Shown: positions 1 through 8,861, counted from the stretch's first letter. The stretch is DNA of 64,000 nt from JAHEJX01 sp041605955 (GCA_041605955.1 JBFIXI010000012.1:1-64000), one strand, 5' to 3'. Made by a program: numbers and translations. Notes: generated by a model from the letters alone, not told the origin.

Positions 1-1
1 G

Positions 2-247
2 TTGGCAACCGGTATCAGCCGCGATGGCACGATGGATGGCCCCGACCTCGACCTGCTACGGGAGGTCATCGCGTCCGGCATCGACGTCATCGCATCGGGC
101 GGGGTCGGGACGCTGGATGATCTATTGGCGATCGCAGATCTTGGGGCGGCCGGGGCCATCGTCGGTCGAGCGATCTACGAAGGTCGGTTCACCGTTGCCG
201 AAGCCATGGCAGCCGTGGCAGCTGTCGGCGGGCCCCGCTCGCAGTGA
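2..247 (+). CDS. hisA: HisA-type isomerase, C-terminal fragment (5' end outside window)
   Basis: This is the last 81 residues of a histidine-biosynthesis (beta/alpha)8-barrel. It reads TGISRDGTMDGPD near the start, then the phosphate-binding VIASGGVGTLDDL strand-loop, then IVGRAIYEGRFTVAEA at the end. That last phrase is typical of HisA (ProFAR isomerase, fourth step of His synthesis) or the bifunctional actinobacterial PriA, rather than HisF. The gene runs in from outside the window, so its start and the N-terminal catalytic Asp cannot be seen. HisA versus PriA cannot be decided from this fragment. Confidence 0.85.
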   Translation: MATGISRDGTMDGPDLDLLREVIASGIDVIASGGVGTLDDLLAIADLGAAGAIVGRAIYEGRFTVAEAMAAVAAVGGPRSQ

Positions 248-297
248 GTTGACTCTATCCGGGCAGTGTGGCCGCCGAACCGGGCGGGTCCTCGTGA

Positions 298-2313
298 CTA
301 GGTGGCGTCACCGCCGGTGGCCGCCAGGTCGCCGCGGTAACGCCCCAGCGCGAAGTCCATGTCGGCTTTGGTCACCTCGATGGCGCGGGAATCACGTCGC
401 AGCGCCTGCAACGCGGCCTCGCGCAGCATTCCGCTCATGTCGGCGAACGAGAGCCCCCCGGTGGTCCCGATGTAGTGCTCCACCTCGACGTCGCCGGCGA
501 ACGGGATGTCCTGGATCGCAAAGAAGGCGCGTCGGGAGGCCTCTTCCGGTAGGCCGAGATAGAGGTGGGTCTCCAGGCGGCCGGGGCGCAGCAGTGCAGC
601 ATCCACCAGATCCCGCCTGTTGGTGGCCCCGATGACAAACACATCGCCGCGATCAGCCACCCCGTCCATCTCGGTCAGCAGCGCCGCTACCACTGAGTCC
701 GTCACCGAGTTCGTGGAGTTGCCCCGGATGGGTGCGAGCGCGTCGATCTCGTCGAAGAAGAGGATTGCCGGAGCGACCGCCCGAGCCCGGGCAAAGACCT
801 CACGGACGGCGCGTTCTGACTCGCCCACGTATTTGTCGAGCAGCTCGGCCCCCTTGATGGTGAAGAAGGCCGCACCCGACTCGTGCGCCAGGGCCCGGGT
901 GACGAATGTTTTGCCGGTGCCGGGCGGCCCATAGAGCAGCAGCCCGCGCGGTGGCTCGATCCCGAGCCGGCTGAACCGCTCCGGCTCCCGCATCTGCCAA
1001 ATGACTGCCTCGGTGAGGCGTTGTTTCACTTCATCCAGATTGGCTACTCGCTCGAAGCCGTAAGAGGGCAGCTCGCCGAGCGATGCGGTGCCCAGCGACG
1101 GAGTCGTCTCCTGAATGGCCCGGTCGAGCACCTCGTCGGTCACCACGTCTCCGGAGCTGGCGATCAACGCCGAGGCGTGCACGACGGCGGCAATGATGTC
1201 GGCCCCGGAGAACCCGGCCGTCTTCGAAGCCAGCCGCTCGAAGTCGATGTCGCCGCTGGGTACCGCCGCCAGCGCCGCCTGGAACAGGCGGGTGCGCCGC
1301 GTCAGGTCGGGTGGCGGGATCGACAGCGTCCGGGGCAGTAGCGGAGAACGGCTGACCGCCGGCGGCATCTTGGCGACCGATGAGATAGCCAAGACGGTGG
1401 CCACCCGCGGCTTGGCGGCGACGGCGTCGAGAAACCATCGCATGATCGCGGTCACCTGATTGCGAAACATGGCGTCCTCGCCGGCGACGGCGTCGAGGCG
1501 ATCGACGAAGATCACCGTGGGTCCGACGGCGCTCGAAAGAGCTTGCTCCAACCGCTCCAGCAGCTTGTCCGGTTTGAACACCAGCTCGAGCGATATCTCC
1601 TTGACCGTCGCCCGGGCCGATTCCGCCGCGGCGGCGACCAGCTCCGATTTGCCGGACCCGGTGGGGCCCTCGAGCAGCACCCCGGCCACCTTGGGCAGGT
1701 TCCAGGCTGCCGGCAAGTCGTTGGGGCTGGTGAGCAACGAGAGCCACCCGGTGATTGTCTCGAGCTCGGTCTCGAGTCCGGCCAGCAAGGCGGCTGCGGT
1801 TGACGGCGTCTCGCCGCCGGGATGCCCGGCGGGATGAGTGATCACGTCCGGTGGCTCCTCGCCCTCCTCGTGTGCCACCGAAGCGCTACCGAACAGGCCG
1901 GCGCCGCCGGGTTCGACTGTGATGACCCGCAGCTCCACCTCTTGGGGTGCGCCCGCGTCACCATAGGAGGTGCGGACGACGATCGAGTCCCCCTCCGTGA
2001 CGGGATTGCCCTGGAGCGAGCGCGCCAGGTGGCGCGCATCGAGCTCCACGTCGGCCCCGCCCACCACGACGCGAGTGGCCTCCGGGAGGATGGCGCGCTT
2101 GACGTCCACCGCGTCCCCGATCCCGAGGCCGGCGTTGCGACGCACCCGGTCGCCGAGGGTGATGGTGTTGGCGGTGGCCACATCGCCCGGAACGACGAGG
2201 ACGTGGGTCCGACCGATGGCGACGACGCCGCCACCGGGAAGACCCATCGCAGTGAGCAGCGCAGGATCGGCCCGGGCCTGGGGATCGGTTCCCTTGCGGA
2301 CTATGAAGCGCAT
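298..2313 (-). CDS. Cdc48-like double AAA+ ATPase (actinobacterial Cpa type)
   Basis: 671 residues with a Cdc48/VAT plan: an N-terminal double-psi-barrel-like domain (about 1-100), an acidic linker, then two AAA domains. D1 has Walker A GPTGSGKS near residue 215, but its Walker B reads VIFVDRLD near 269, so the catalytic Glu is Arg. D2 is canonical, with GPPGTGKT near 463, FFDEID near 519 and a GATNRRDLVDAALLRPGR sensor/arginine-finger region. Actinobacteria carry such a protein (Cpa) as a proposed hexameric unfoldase; the substrates are unknown to me. Expect D2 to drive hydrolysis and D1 mainly to bind ATP (inference). The sequence TAGCCT lies 7 nt before the ATG, suggesting a leaderless mRNA. 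Confidence 0.9.
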   Translation of the reverse strand: MRFIVRKGTDPQARADPALLTAMGLPGGGVVAIGRTHVLVVPGDVATANTITLGDRVRRNAGLGIGDAVDVKRAILPEATRVVVGGADVELDARHLARSLQGNPVTEGDSIVVRTSYGDAGAPQEVELRVITVEPGGAGLFGSASVAHEEGEEPPDVITHPAGHPGGETPSTAAALLAGLETELETITGWLSLLTSPNDLPAAWNLPKVAGVLLEGPTGSGKSELVAAAAESARATVKEISLELVFKPDKLLERLEQALSSAVGPTVIFVDRLDAVAGEDAMFRNQVTAIMRWFLDAVAAKPRVATVLAISSVAKMPPAVSRSPLLPRTLSIPPPDLTRRTRLFQAALAAVPSGDIDFERLASKTAGFSGADIIAAVVHASALIASSGDVVTDEVLDRAIQETTPSLGTASLGELPSYGFERVANLDEVKQRLTEAVIWQMREPERFSRLGIEPPRGLLLYGPPGTGKTFVTRALAHESGAAFFTIKGAELLDKYVGESERAVREVFARARAVAPAILFFDEIDALAPIRGNSTNSVTDSVVAALLTEMDGVADRGDVFVIGATNRRDLVDAALLRPGRLETHLYLGLPEEASRRAFFAIQDIPFAGDVEVEHYIGTTGGLSFADMSGMLREAALQALRRDSRAIEVTKADMDFALGRYRGDLAATGGDAT

Positions 2314-2404
2314 GGGACCGAGGCTAGCGCTGGGCCGGGAGGTGCGAGCGGGTCCGTGGCAGCCGATGGGTCAGGCCGGCCCCTCTGTCAAGTTGGCCCT
2401 TGAT

Positions 2405-2446
2405 TCAGCCGGCCTTCAACTCAGCCGGCCTTCAACTCAGCCGGCC
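2405..2446. repeat. 16-bp tandem repeat, about 2.6 copies
   Basis: The unit TCAGCCGGCCTTCAAC occurs at 2405-2420 and 2421-2436, with a partial third copy at 2437-2446. The partial copy includes the TGA stop of the neighbouring nuclease gene, so the end of that gene appears to have been duplicated into the spacer. Confidence 0.85.
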
Positions 2447-4065
2447 AGGGCTTCAATCGATGGCACCGGCCGGGCCGGAGAGGTCAGCGGAGCCGCGGAA
2501 TCGATGAGGCGCACCTCTGGTCGTTGCAGCCAGCGCCAGACGAGGTGGGCTTCCTCCTGCACGGCGACCGAAGTTGGAACCTGCGTGGGCGGTGCAGACG
2601 GCGACAGCGTCACATTGAACAGTGGGGGCCGCGATGTAGACCGCCACGACGCGGCGAGTCGGCCGTGATCGATGAAAGCCCCGTTCCCAACGGCGTCCTC
2701 CGCCCAGATCCTTCCCGCCCCGAACAGGGTTGCCCAATTGCGGCGGCGCTCGAGGGCCGCCGCCAGCGCGCGAAAGCGGTCTCGAGCGACGGCGGCGTCC
2801 TCGAAGCGGTGCTGGCCGGCTCGCTCCTTCATCCGCGCCGCCAGCGGCGCCAGCAGTATGCTGGGGTCGGCCTCGATGCCGGATCGCACCGTGTCGACGA
2901 CGCGGCCGTACCGGCGCTCATCGAGTCGCCCGTCGCATGGACAGAGCGCCACGCCCAACTGGGCATAGTTGCACGCAGCCGCTTTGGCTCGGTTGGTGCC
3001 GGTGCAGCGCCGGATCGGCACGGCGTCCCAGATGGCGAGCATCACCGTCTCGGCCTGGCGCCGGGCGCGAAACGGGCCGAGGTAGGTCGCCCCCGTCTCC
3101 CGGTAGGTGCGCACGATCGACAGCCGCGGGAACCGGTCGGTGGTGAGCTTTAGCCAGTGGGTCGCTTTGGGGGGACGCGACTTACGGTTGTAGCGCGGCT
3201 TCAGCTCGTGGATCAGCCGCAGCTCGGTGATCTCGGCTTCCAACTCGGTGGGGCATACCTGATGGTCTACTGCGGCCAGGTTGCGCAGCATGGTGGTCAC
3301 GTTGCGCCGCGTATCTCCGTAGAAGTACGAACGGACTCGCGCCCGCAGATTCTTGGCCTTGCCGATGTAGATCACGTTTCCGGCCAGATCGCGGAACATG
3401 TAGACACCCGGCCGGCGGGGGAGTCGGTCGGTGAGGTGGATCTTGTCGTAGTGGGGTTGACCCTTGGCCGTGGGCAGTCTCAGAAGATCTTCGAGGTAGG
3501 TGGCGCCTACCCCGCCGGCCCGTTCGAGCAGCTCGAAGAAGACGTGAGCCGTTGCCTTGGCGTCGGCCAGCGCCCGGTGGTTTGGTTTGGTGGGGGAGCG
3601 GAAGTGAGCCGCCAGGCTGGCGAGGCGCAGGTTCCGCACCTCGGGTCTCACCAAGCGGCGGGCCAGCCCAACGGTGTCGACAGTGCGGTTCAGCAGCTTC
3701 CCGTAGCCGAGACGCTGCGCCGCGGCATTCAAGAAGGACATGTCGAAGCGGACGTTGTGGCCCACGATGACCGCACCTCCGATGAACTCCAGGAAGGAGG
3801 GCAGCGCTTCCTCGATCCGCGGCGCATCGACCACCATGGCCTGAGTGATGCCGGTCAGCACAGTGATGGTGGGCGGAATCGGCGCTCCCGGGTTGACGAG
3901 CGTCTGGAAAGTTGCCACCAACTCGCCCGCCCGGTACTTGACCGCACCGATCTCGGTGATCTCGCACGACGCGGCGGTGGCGCCGGTCGTCTCCAGATCG
4001 AGCACCACAAACGTCACGTCGAAAAGCGGGGTGCCGAGGTCGTCGAAGCTGCGCTGGCCGAGCAT
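2437..4065 (-). CDS. DEDDh exonuclease fused to UvrC-type GIY-YIG nuclease
   Basis: 542 residues. The N-terminal part (about 15-180) is a DnaQ-like 3'-5' exonuclease: FVVLDLETTG (Exo I), GHNVRFDMSFLN (Exo II) and HRALADAKAT (Exo III, DEDDh). A UvrC-like GIY-YIG domain follows from about 215, with RPGVYMFRDLAGNVIYIGKAKNLRARV. After it come a Cys-containing stretch (CNYAQLGVALCPCDG) and a UVR-like helix (HRFEDAAVARDRFRAL). UvrC and Cho incise damaged DNA in nucleotide excision repair; the attached exonuclease could trim the nick (inference). The UvrC C-terminal RNase H and HhH parts are missing, as in Cho. A perfect LexA box lies 17 nt upstream, so SOS control is likely. Confidence 0.88.
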   Translation of the reverse strand: MLGQRSFDDLGTPLFDVTFVVLDLETTGATAASCEITEIGAVKYRAGELVATFQTLVNPGAPIPPTITVLTGITQAMVVDAPRIEEALPSFLEFIGGAVIVGHNVRFDMSFLNAAAQRLGYGKLLNRTVDTVGLARRLVRPEVRNLRLASLAAHFRSPTKPNHRALADAKATAHVFFELLERAGGVGATYLEDLLRLPTAKGQPHYDKIHLTDRLPRRPGVYMFRDLAGNVIYIGKAKNLRARVRSYFYGDTRRNVTTMLRNLAAVDHQVCPTELEAEITELRLIHELKPRYNRKSRPPKATHWLKLTTDRFPRLSIVRTYRETGATYLGPFRARRQAETVMLAIWDAVPIRRCTGTNRAKAAACNYAQLGVALCPCDGRLDERRYGRVVDTVRSGIEADPSILLAPLAARMKERAGQHRFEDAAVARDRFRALAAALERRRNWATLFGAGRIWAEDAVGNGAFIDHGRLAASWRSTSRPPLFNVTLSPSAPPTQVPTSVAVQEEAHLVWRWLQRPEVRLIDSAAPLTSPARPVPSIEALAG

Positions 4066-4082
4066 GAGAGGCGAAACCTACT

Positions 4083-4100
4083 ATCGAACATATGTTCGAT
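4083..4100 (-). promoter_or_regulatory. LexA (SOS) box, perfect 18-bp palindrome
   Basis: The sequence ATCGAACATATGTTCGAT is a perfect palindrome. It contains CGAAC-ATAT-GTTCG, which matches the Gram-positive/actinobacterial SOS box CGAACRNRYGTTCG. It ends 17 nt before the start codon of the exonuclease/GIY-YIG nuclease on the minus strand. The rest of the 111-base gap to the downstream methyltransferase shows nothing else I recognise. Confidence 0.8.
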
Positions 4101-4176
4101 CAAGCATAACGAGGAAGGAGCGATCCGCCAGCGGCTCGCATCCGCGTTGCGAGATGTCGTTACGAATCGCGGCCTT

Positions 4177-4971
4177 TCAGCGCCGTTGCCGCTTCGCCTC
4201 GTAGAGCAGGATGGCGGCCGCGGCCGACGCGTTGAGGCTGTCGGTCCCGCCCACCATCGGGATCGAGACGGCTGACCCGCCACGCCATATCGGAGACAAC
4301 CCGGCATGCTCGCTACCGATCACGATCGCCAGCGGACCCGTGAGATCGGCGTCCCAATACGCGGTTGCAGCTTCGGCGGTGGCCGCCACCACATGTATGG
4401 CGCGAGCGGACAGCCAACCCTGCACTTCTCGAGCTGGGGCGGCCGCGATGGGTATTGAGAAGACGGCCCCCTGGGAGGCGCGGATGACGTTCGGATTCAC
4501 CAGGTCGGTTACCGGGTCGGCGGACAGGAGGGCGTCCACGCCGGCGCCGGCCGCGCTGCGAATCATGGCACCGATGTTGCCGGGCTTCTCGATGCTGTCG
4601 CCGACCAGTATCAGCGGAGCCGCCGACGGCTCGATTCGGGTCAAGCTGAATTCAGGCGCGGCGGCCACTCCGAGGATCTGTGCCGGGTGCTCCCGGTGGG
4701 AGACGCGTCCCAGCGCGCTGGGGCCGAGCCGATACCACTCGGCTCCCCGGCCGGCGATCGTGGCTGCCAGCTGCCTCTCCGAGTCGGTGGCGGCGTCGCC
4801 AAGCAGCACTACGTCGAAGGTGACTCCACCGGCAACGGCCCGTGCCATCTCGCGGCCGCCCTCGATGAGGCATTTCCCCAGGACGTCACGCTGGCGCCGC
4901 TTGTGCAGCGAGCTCCAAATCTTGACGCTCGGGTTGGCAGCCGATTCGATCCGACTGACTCGACCGGTCAC
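4177..4971 (-). CDS. TrmH/SpoU-family RNA 2'-O-methyltransferase
   Basis: 264 residues from the GTG at 4971. I chose this start because GTG and the TGA of the upstream TPM gene share the four bases GTGA; the longer open frame would run through that gene's Gly-rich tail. The N-terminal part resembles the RNA-binding substrate domain (SAANPSVKIWSSLHKRRQRD). The C-terminal half has SpoU-fold motifs: VGDSIEKPGNIGAMIRSA (motif 1), IVIGSEHAGLSP (motif 2) and VSIPMVGGTDSLNASAAAAI (motif 3). Such enzymes use S-adenosylmethionine to methylate a ribose 2'-OH in rRNA or tRNA. The target nucleotide cannot be read from sequence. Confidence 0.88.
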   Translation of the reverse strand: MTGRVSRIESAANPSVKIWSSLHKRRQRDVLGKCLIEGGREMARAVAGGVTFDVVLLGDAATDSERQLAATIAGRGAEWYRLGPSALGRVSHREHPAQILGVAAAPEFSLTRIEPSAAPLILVGDSIEKPGNIGAMIRSAAGAGVDALLSADPVTDLVNPNVIRASQGAVFSIPIAAAPAREVQGWLSARAIHVVAATAEAATAYWDADLTGPLAIVIGSEHAGLSPIWRGGSAVSIPMVGGTDSLNASAAAAILLYEAKRQRR

Positions 4972-7253
4972 CAGCTCGAGCCGCCGCCTCCACCGCTGAA
5001 GCCGCCTCCGCCGCCCCAGCCGCCGAAGCCGCCTCCGCCCCAGCTGCCGCCCCACGAAGAGCCCCCGCCTCCACCGCTGAAGCCGCCTCCGCCGCCCCAG
5101 CCGCCGAAGCCACCGCCCCACCAGGAGCTCCGGTCGCCGCTCCACGACGTGTCGCGATAGATCGGCTCCCACCCCATCGAGCCGTGATGGCCGCGAGTGA
5201 TCACCCAGTGGAAATAGAGCAGCGTGAACGGATCGAAGTCATACAGGCCGGGTGGAATCCGGCTGCGCGTCCAACTATCGGTTTGGCGGGCGGTGCCGTC
5301 GTGGGCCAGCTCAGGCGCAAACCGATCGGCGCCTTCGACACTGCTGCGGGCCAGCGCCTGCCGCTGGGCTGCGTAGGCCAGCGCGAACATTCTCGGGCCG
5401 CGATGATCCGACGCACCGAAAGCGGCCGCCACGTCCGCATAAGCGCCCTCGAGCCCGAGGTCGGCCAGCGCCTTGCGAGCTTCGAGCCAGCGCAGGGTTG
5501 CCTGGGCCGGCTCGAGGGAGATCGCCAAGATGCCGGCGATGGTGCGGCGGGTGTCGCCCTCCACGCCCTCGTGGGCCAGCTCGCGCAGGAGCTGTTGGTA
5601 GACCTCCGCACCATCGTCGCGCCGCCGCAACAGCGCCGTGGTGATCGACACCGGGAGCCCGAGCCGCGAAGCCTCCTCACGCACCAGTTTGATGTCTGCC
5701 GGATGACGCAGCCCGGCGAGGGCCAACTCGACGGCCTCCCCTGGATCGACACCCCGACCCCGGTTGGAGTTGTAGGCATCGATGAACTCGGCGGCGTTGG
5801 TCTCGTCGTGATTCATCAACAGCAGGGCTGCAATGGCGGGAACATCCAGGCCGTCGGCCGACAGGGCCGTCCCCTCCCTCTCCAATTGATGGCGCAGCCT
5901 CTCGTATTCCTCGACCGAAGCATCGAGATCGTCGCTCACGTCGGCGAGGGCGGCGGCGACCGCCGGTCGGGCAGTTGTCGCCGGTAGCCGGTCAATCAGC
6001 TCCTCCAACCGGGCAGTCTTCATCGCCGCGGTGTCGTAGACGTCGGCGAACGCTTGCAAGCTCGCCGACAGCGGTGCGGCTGGATCCAGCGCCGGCGATG
6101 CTTCGAGCACGCGATCGGCCCGATCCGTGAGGGTGACTGCCCCGTGCTCGGTGGAGACCGCCCGATCGGCGATCGCCACGCCGAAACGTCTCCGGTCGGC
6201 GGCGACCCGATGCGGCCGTAGCGACGTCACGAGACGTTCCAGCTCATGGAGGTAGACCTCGAACTGCTCGTCGCTGATATCGCCGTCCTGGGTCTTGGCG
6301 GCCTGGTCCTGAACCGCTTTTTCGAGGATGTCGCGCTCGTCGGCGGCGGCCAACTCGAGGGGGATCGCGGTGTCGGCGAGAAGGCGATCCCGATCGATCA
6401 CCGCGACCAGCCCGGCAACCCGCAACGCCGGAATCGCAGCGTCATCGGGAGCCCGGCCCGCGCCGATGGCTCGGAGCGCCTCCACAGCTTGGTTGGTCTG
6501 CAGATCTGCAATGGGCTCTGCGGCCGGAGCCACGGTGTAGTCGGCTAGCTGAGGCAGCTCGTGGCCGGGCACGTCCAGGCGGCGCAGCTGATCATCCACC
6601 AGCTGTATCCGCACTTTCAATCGCTCGTCCTTGCGGCGGCCGCGATTGCGAGCCACCAGGAACCCTCCGGTGCCGAGTGCGGCGGCTCCGAGGATCCATC
6701 CGATGTAGCCACGGTCTCCGGTGTCGCGCTCGGTCGGGGGAGTGCCACCGGATCCGGGAATGCCCGCCGCTTCGTCCTCGAGCGCCTGCTCGAGGCTACC
6801 GATGATCGCCAGCAGGCCGCCCTCGAAGTCGCCGACCCCGAAGAAGCTGTTGCCGGCTCCAGCGACCCGCTCGGCATCGATCGTCAACCCATCACCGGTC
6901 CGCACCTCCGTGCGGCGGGCGGCGACGTCGACGAGCACGACCACCCCGTCCTGCTCGGGTCCACCCACTCCCCACTCATTCCCGAGATCCTGGGCGAATT
7001 CGACAGGGCTCTGCGGTGAGCTGTCCGCCACCGTGACCACGGCGATCTGGTTGCCGTAGCGGGTGACGACGCGGTCCACCGCGTCTTCCACTCGCTGGTC
7101 ATCCTCAACCAGATTGGCCGCATCTGTGAAGAAACCCGCGCAAACGACGCTGCGGTATGTTCCGCACTCGAAGTTGGTCTCTTGGGCGGCGACGATCGGC
7201 ATTGCCAGCAGTAGGCCCAGCAGTGTCGAGCACAATGTGACAGCACGGCGCAT
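4968..7253 (-). CDS. Secreted/anchored TPM-domain protein with Gly-rich repeat tail
   Basis: 761 residues. A signal peptide (MRRAVTLCSTLLGLLLAMPIVAAQ) leads into a TPM (TLP18.3/Psb32/MOLO-1) domain of about 130 residues (VVTRYGNQIAVVTVADSS, DGVVVLVDVAARRTEVRTG). A single membrane helix (GYIGWILGAAALGTGGFLVA) with a basic stop-transfer follows. The rest is a long, mostly helical cytoplasmic region ending in a Trp/Phe/Gly-rich tail built from two 27-residue repeats. I use the ATG at 7253 rather than the GTG at 7262 because TAGCGT stands exactly 7 nt before it. TPM proteins are linked to membrane-protein quality control or phosphatase-like activity; the function here is unknown. It is translationally coupled to the downstream methyltransferase. 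Confidence 0.82.
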   Translation of the reverse strand: MRRAVTLCSTLLGLLLAMPIVAAQETNFECGTYRSVVCAGFFTDAANLVEDDQRVEDAVDRVVTRYGNQIAVVTVADSSPQSPVEFAQDLGNEWGVGGPEQDGVVVLVDVAARRTEVRTGDGLTIDAERVAGAGNSFFGVGDFEGGLLAIIGSLEQALEDEAAGIPGSGGTPPTERDTGDRGYIGWILGAAALGTGGFLVARNRGRRKDERLKVRIQLVDDQLRRLDVPGHELPQLADYTVAPAAEPIADLQTNQAVEALRAIGAGRAPDDAAIPALRVAGLVAVIDRDRLLADTAIPLELAAADERDILEKAVQDQAAKTQDGDISDEQFEVYLHELERLVTSLRPHRVAADRRRFGVAIADRAVSTEHGAVTLTDRADRVLEASPALDPAAPLSASLQAFADVYDTAAMKTARLEELIDRLPATTARPAVAAALADVSDDLDASVEEYERLRHQLEREGTALSADGLDVPAIAALLLMNHDETNAAEFIDAYNSNRGRGVDPGEAVELALAGLRHPADIKLVREEASRLGLPVSITTALLRRRDDGAEVYQQLLRELAHEGVEGDTRRTIAGILAISLEPAQATLRWLEARKALADLGLEGAYADVAAAFGASDHRGPRMFALAYAAQRQALARSSVEGADRFAPELAHDGTARQTDSWTRSRIPPGLYDFDPFTLLYFHWVITRGHHGSMGWEPIYRDTSWSGDRSSWWGGGFGGWGGGGGFSGGGGGSSWGGSWGGGGFGGWGGGGGFSGGGGGSSW
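4984..5120 (-). repeat. 81-bp tandem repeat encoding Gly/Trp-rich tail
   Basis: Two copies of an 81-bp unit start at 4984 and 5065; the second is slightly shortened and diverged at its end. In protein each unit carries GGGFGGWGGGGGFSGGGGGS. The near identity at DNA level suggests recent duplication or gene conversion. Confidence 0.9.
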
Positions 7254-7285
7254 GGCGGCCACGCTAGCCGCGGTCGACGCAGCGC

Positions 7286-8071
7286 TCAGCGGCGGGTCTG
7301 GAACAGCAGCGACTGGGCCGATCGACCGACGATGCCTCCAGTGTCGGATAGCACCGACTCGGCGTACCCGAAACCCTCACCTCCCGAGCGGGTCACGCTG
7401 TCGACTGCAACCCATTCGCCTTGGGGAGCACGGCTCAGGTACACCGTTAGGTCCGGGTTGATGAACGTTGTGGCGGCGGCGTCCACGACGCTCGAGATCC
7501 CGTTCCCGAAGTCGGCAGCCACCACGGCGCGCTGCGCGGGGGTCACCCGGTGTCCCGCTACCACCGGGACGCGTAACCGAATCCACGCGGTCCCCGGCCC
7601 AGGCTGGTCGAAACCGCCGGCAACGAAATCGATCTCCACTGCGGCGACGTGGAAGCCGCGGTCACGCAGCTGCGGCATCTCGATCCCCCGGCCGGTCGGG
7701 CGCGGTGAACGGAGCGGAGCAGCATCGTCGCTGCGTACGGGGGCGTCGCCCGCGATCACCCAGGCTGTAGCGAGTGCCACCTGGGTGCCTTCGTGAAGTG
7801 CCTCCGCCTCCAGCAGTCGCACAAGCCGTCCCGGCCGCCGCACCCTGGCGTGGACGACCAGCTCCGCAACCGGAACGGGGCGCAGTAGCTCGATCGTTAC
7901 CCGAGCCACCGGCAGCGGCGCGACGGCGTCCGCCCTTTCCATGCAGTGCACCAGCAGGGCGGCGATCGGCGACCCATGCTGGGCATCGGGTGACCATGGT
8001 CCGGCGGTGAGATTCGTCGAGTGGAAGCGGTCTGGGCCTAGCTGGGTGTAGAGCGCGCCGGCTTGCTCCAC
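7286..8071 (-). CDS. Acyl-CoA thioesterase family protein (double hotdog)
   Basis: 261 residues starting with GTG at 8071, one base after the stop of the upstream septum-formation-type gene, so the two are probably co-translated. The N-terminal half matches TesB-like hotdog thioesterases: TAGPWSPDAQHGSPIAALLVHCMER, then VARVTIELLRPVPVAELVVHARVRRPGR. The second half (WIRLRVPVVAG, SSVVDAAATTFINPDLTVYLSRAPQGEWVAVDS) looks like the second hotdog. The expected reaction is hydrolysis of an acyl-CoA to free acid and CoA. Chain-length preference cannot be inferred. Confidence 0.75.
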   Translation of the reverse strand: MEQAGALYTQLGPDRFHSTNLTAGPWSPDAQHGSPIAALLVHCMERADAVAPLPVARVTIELLRPVPVAELVVHARVRRPGRLVRLLEAEALHEGTQVALATAWVIAGDAPVRSDDAAPLRSPRPTGRGIEMPQLRDRGFHVAAVEIDFVAGGFDQPGPGTAWIRLRVPVVAGHRVTPAQRAVVAADFGNGISSVVDAAATTFINPDLTVYLSRAPQGEWVAVDSVTRSGGEGFGYAESVLSDTGGIVGRSAQSLLFQTRR

Positions 8072-8072
8072 G

Positions 8073-8861
8073 TCACTCGGCGGATCCCCGGGCCGACCCG
8101 GTCAGCGTCCGGGGCTCGTCGTCCAAGCCCGGCTGGTAGAGGACGCAGGTGCCGGCCCGGTCGTCGGCTTCCTCCCAACTCTCTTGGGTGGGGTAGATGG
8201 CGTTGATCCACCATATCGATGTCTCGAACGGCGCCCCAACGTAGGGTTCGAAGTGGAGCAAGCAGCGGTCGAACACGCTCTGGGCAACCGCATCGTCGCC
8301 GGGATACGGGGCAGCCAGACTATTCGACAGGGTGACCACTGCAAAGACCTCGAGCTCGTGGTCACCGGTGCAGTCGGCAGACTCGACGGAGGTGATCTCT
8401 TGCGACGACGGCATGAGCAAGCAGTCGCCGATGGCCAGGTCTTCGACCGAGGTGGTCTTGTCGAGCATGTTGAAGACGACGAAGCCCAGTCCGATGGCGA
8501 CGGCGACGAGCACACCGCCAAAGCGCTGGAAGAACCGACGAGGCGGCGCCTCCAGCGTGGTGGGGCTTCCCGGGACGCCGGGAGCCGGCTGGTAGTCGCT
8601 TTGGATCAGGTCGGCCGGTCGGGTGACCCGATCAGAGCCCGGAGTCGACTGCGTTTCGAACGGGGAACGGGCGGCGGCGACCTCCGCAGAAAGGTCGTCA
8701 CTGGGTGGGGCCGGCCGCGGGGCGGTCGTCTCGGTGGTCGGCGCCGCCGCGGGCTCGTCGGAATGCACCCTGTCGAAGGTCGACGGATCGTACGCCCGGC
8801 GCGCTTGCCGGATCAGGTCCTCGCTGCTGGTGGGCTCGGAACCCTCGTTTCTATCGGTCAT
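8073..8861 (-). CDS. Septum-formation-family membrane protein
   Basis: 262 residues. A long, charged, Pro/Thr-rich cytoplasmic N-terminus (about 1-105) precedes one membrane helix (FGGVLVAVAIGLGFVVFNML). An extracytoplasmic domain of about 130 residues follows, with four Cys in the order GDCLLM, ADCTGDHELEVFAVV, DRCLLH and GTCVLYQPG. That Cys/His pattern is the actinobacterial septum-formation family. Family members are described by association with division septa; no enzyme activity is known. The Cys pairs probably form disulfides (inference). A GAGGGA Shine-Dalgarno-like stretch precedes the ATG. Confidence 0.75.
   Translation of the reverse strand: MTDRNEGSEPTSSEDLIRQARRAYDPSTFDRVHSDEPAAAPTTETTAPRPAPPSDDLSAEVAAARSPFETQSTPGSDRVTRPADLIQSDYQPAPGVPGSPTTLEAPPRRFFQRFGGVLVAVAIGLGFVVFNMLDKTTSVEDLAIGDCLLMPSSQEITSVESADCTGDHELEVFAVVTLSNSLAAPYPGDDAVAQSVFDRCLLHFEPYVGAPFETSIWWINAIYPTQESWEEADDRAGTCVLYQPGLDDEPRTLTGSARGSAE

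Noticed and set aside
4972..5172. Upstream extension of the RNA methyltransferase
   Set aside because: It is a shadow of the Gly-rich repeat of the TPM gene (Arg/Leu-rich low complexity); the GTGA overlap gives a better start.
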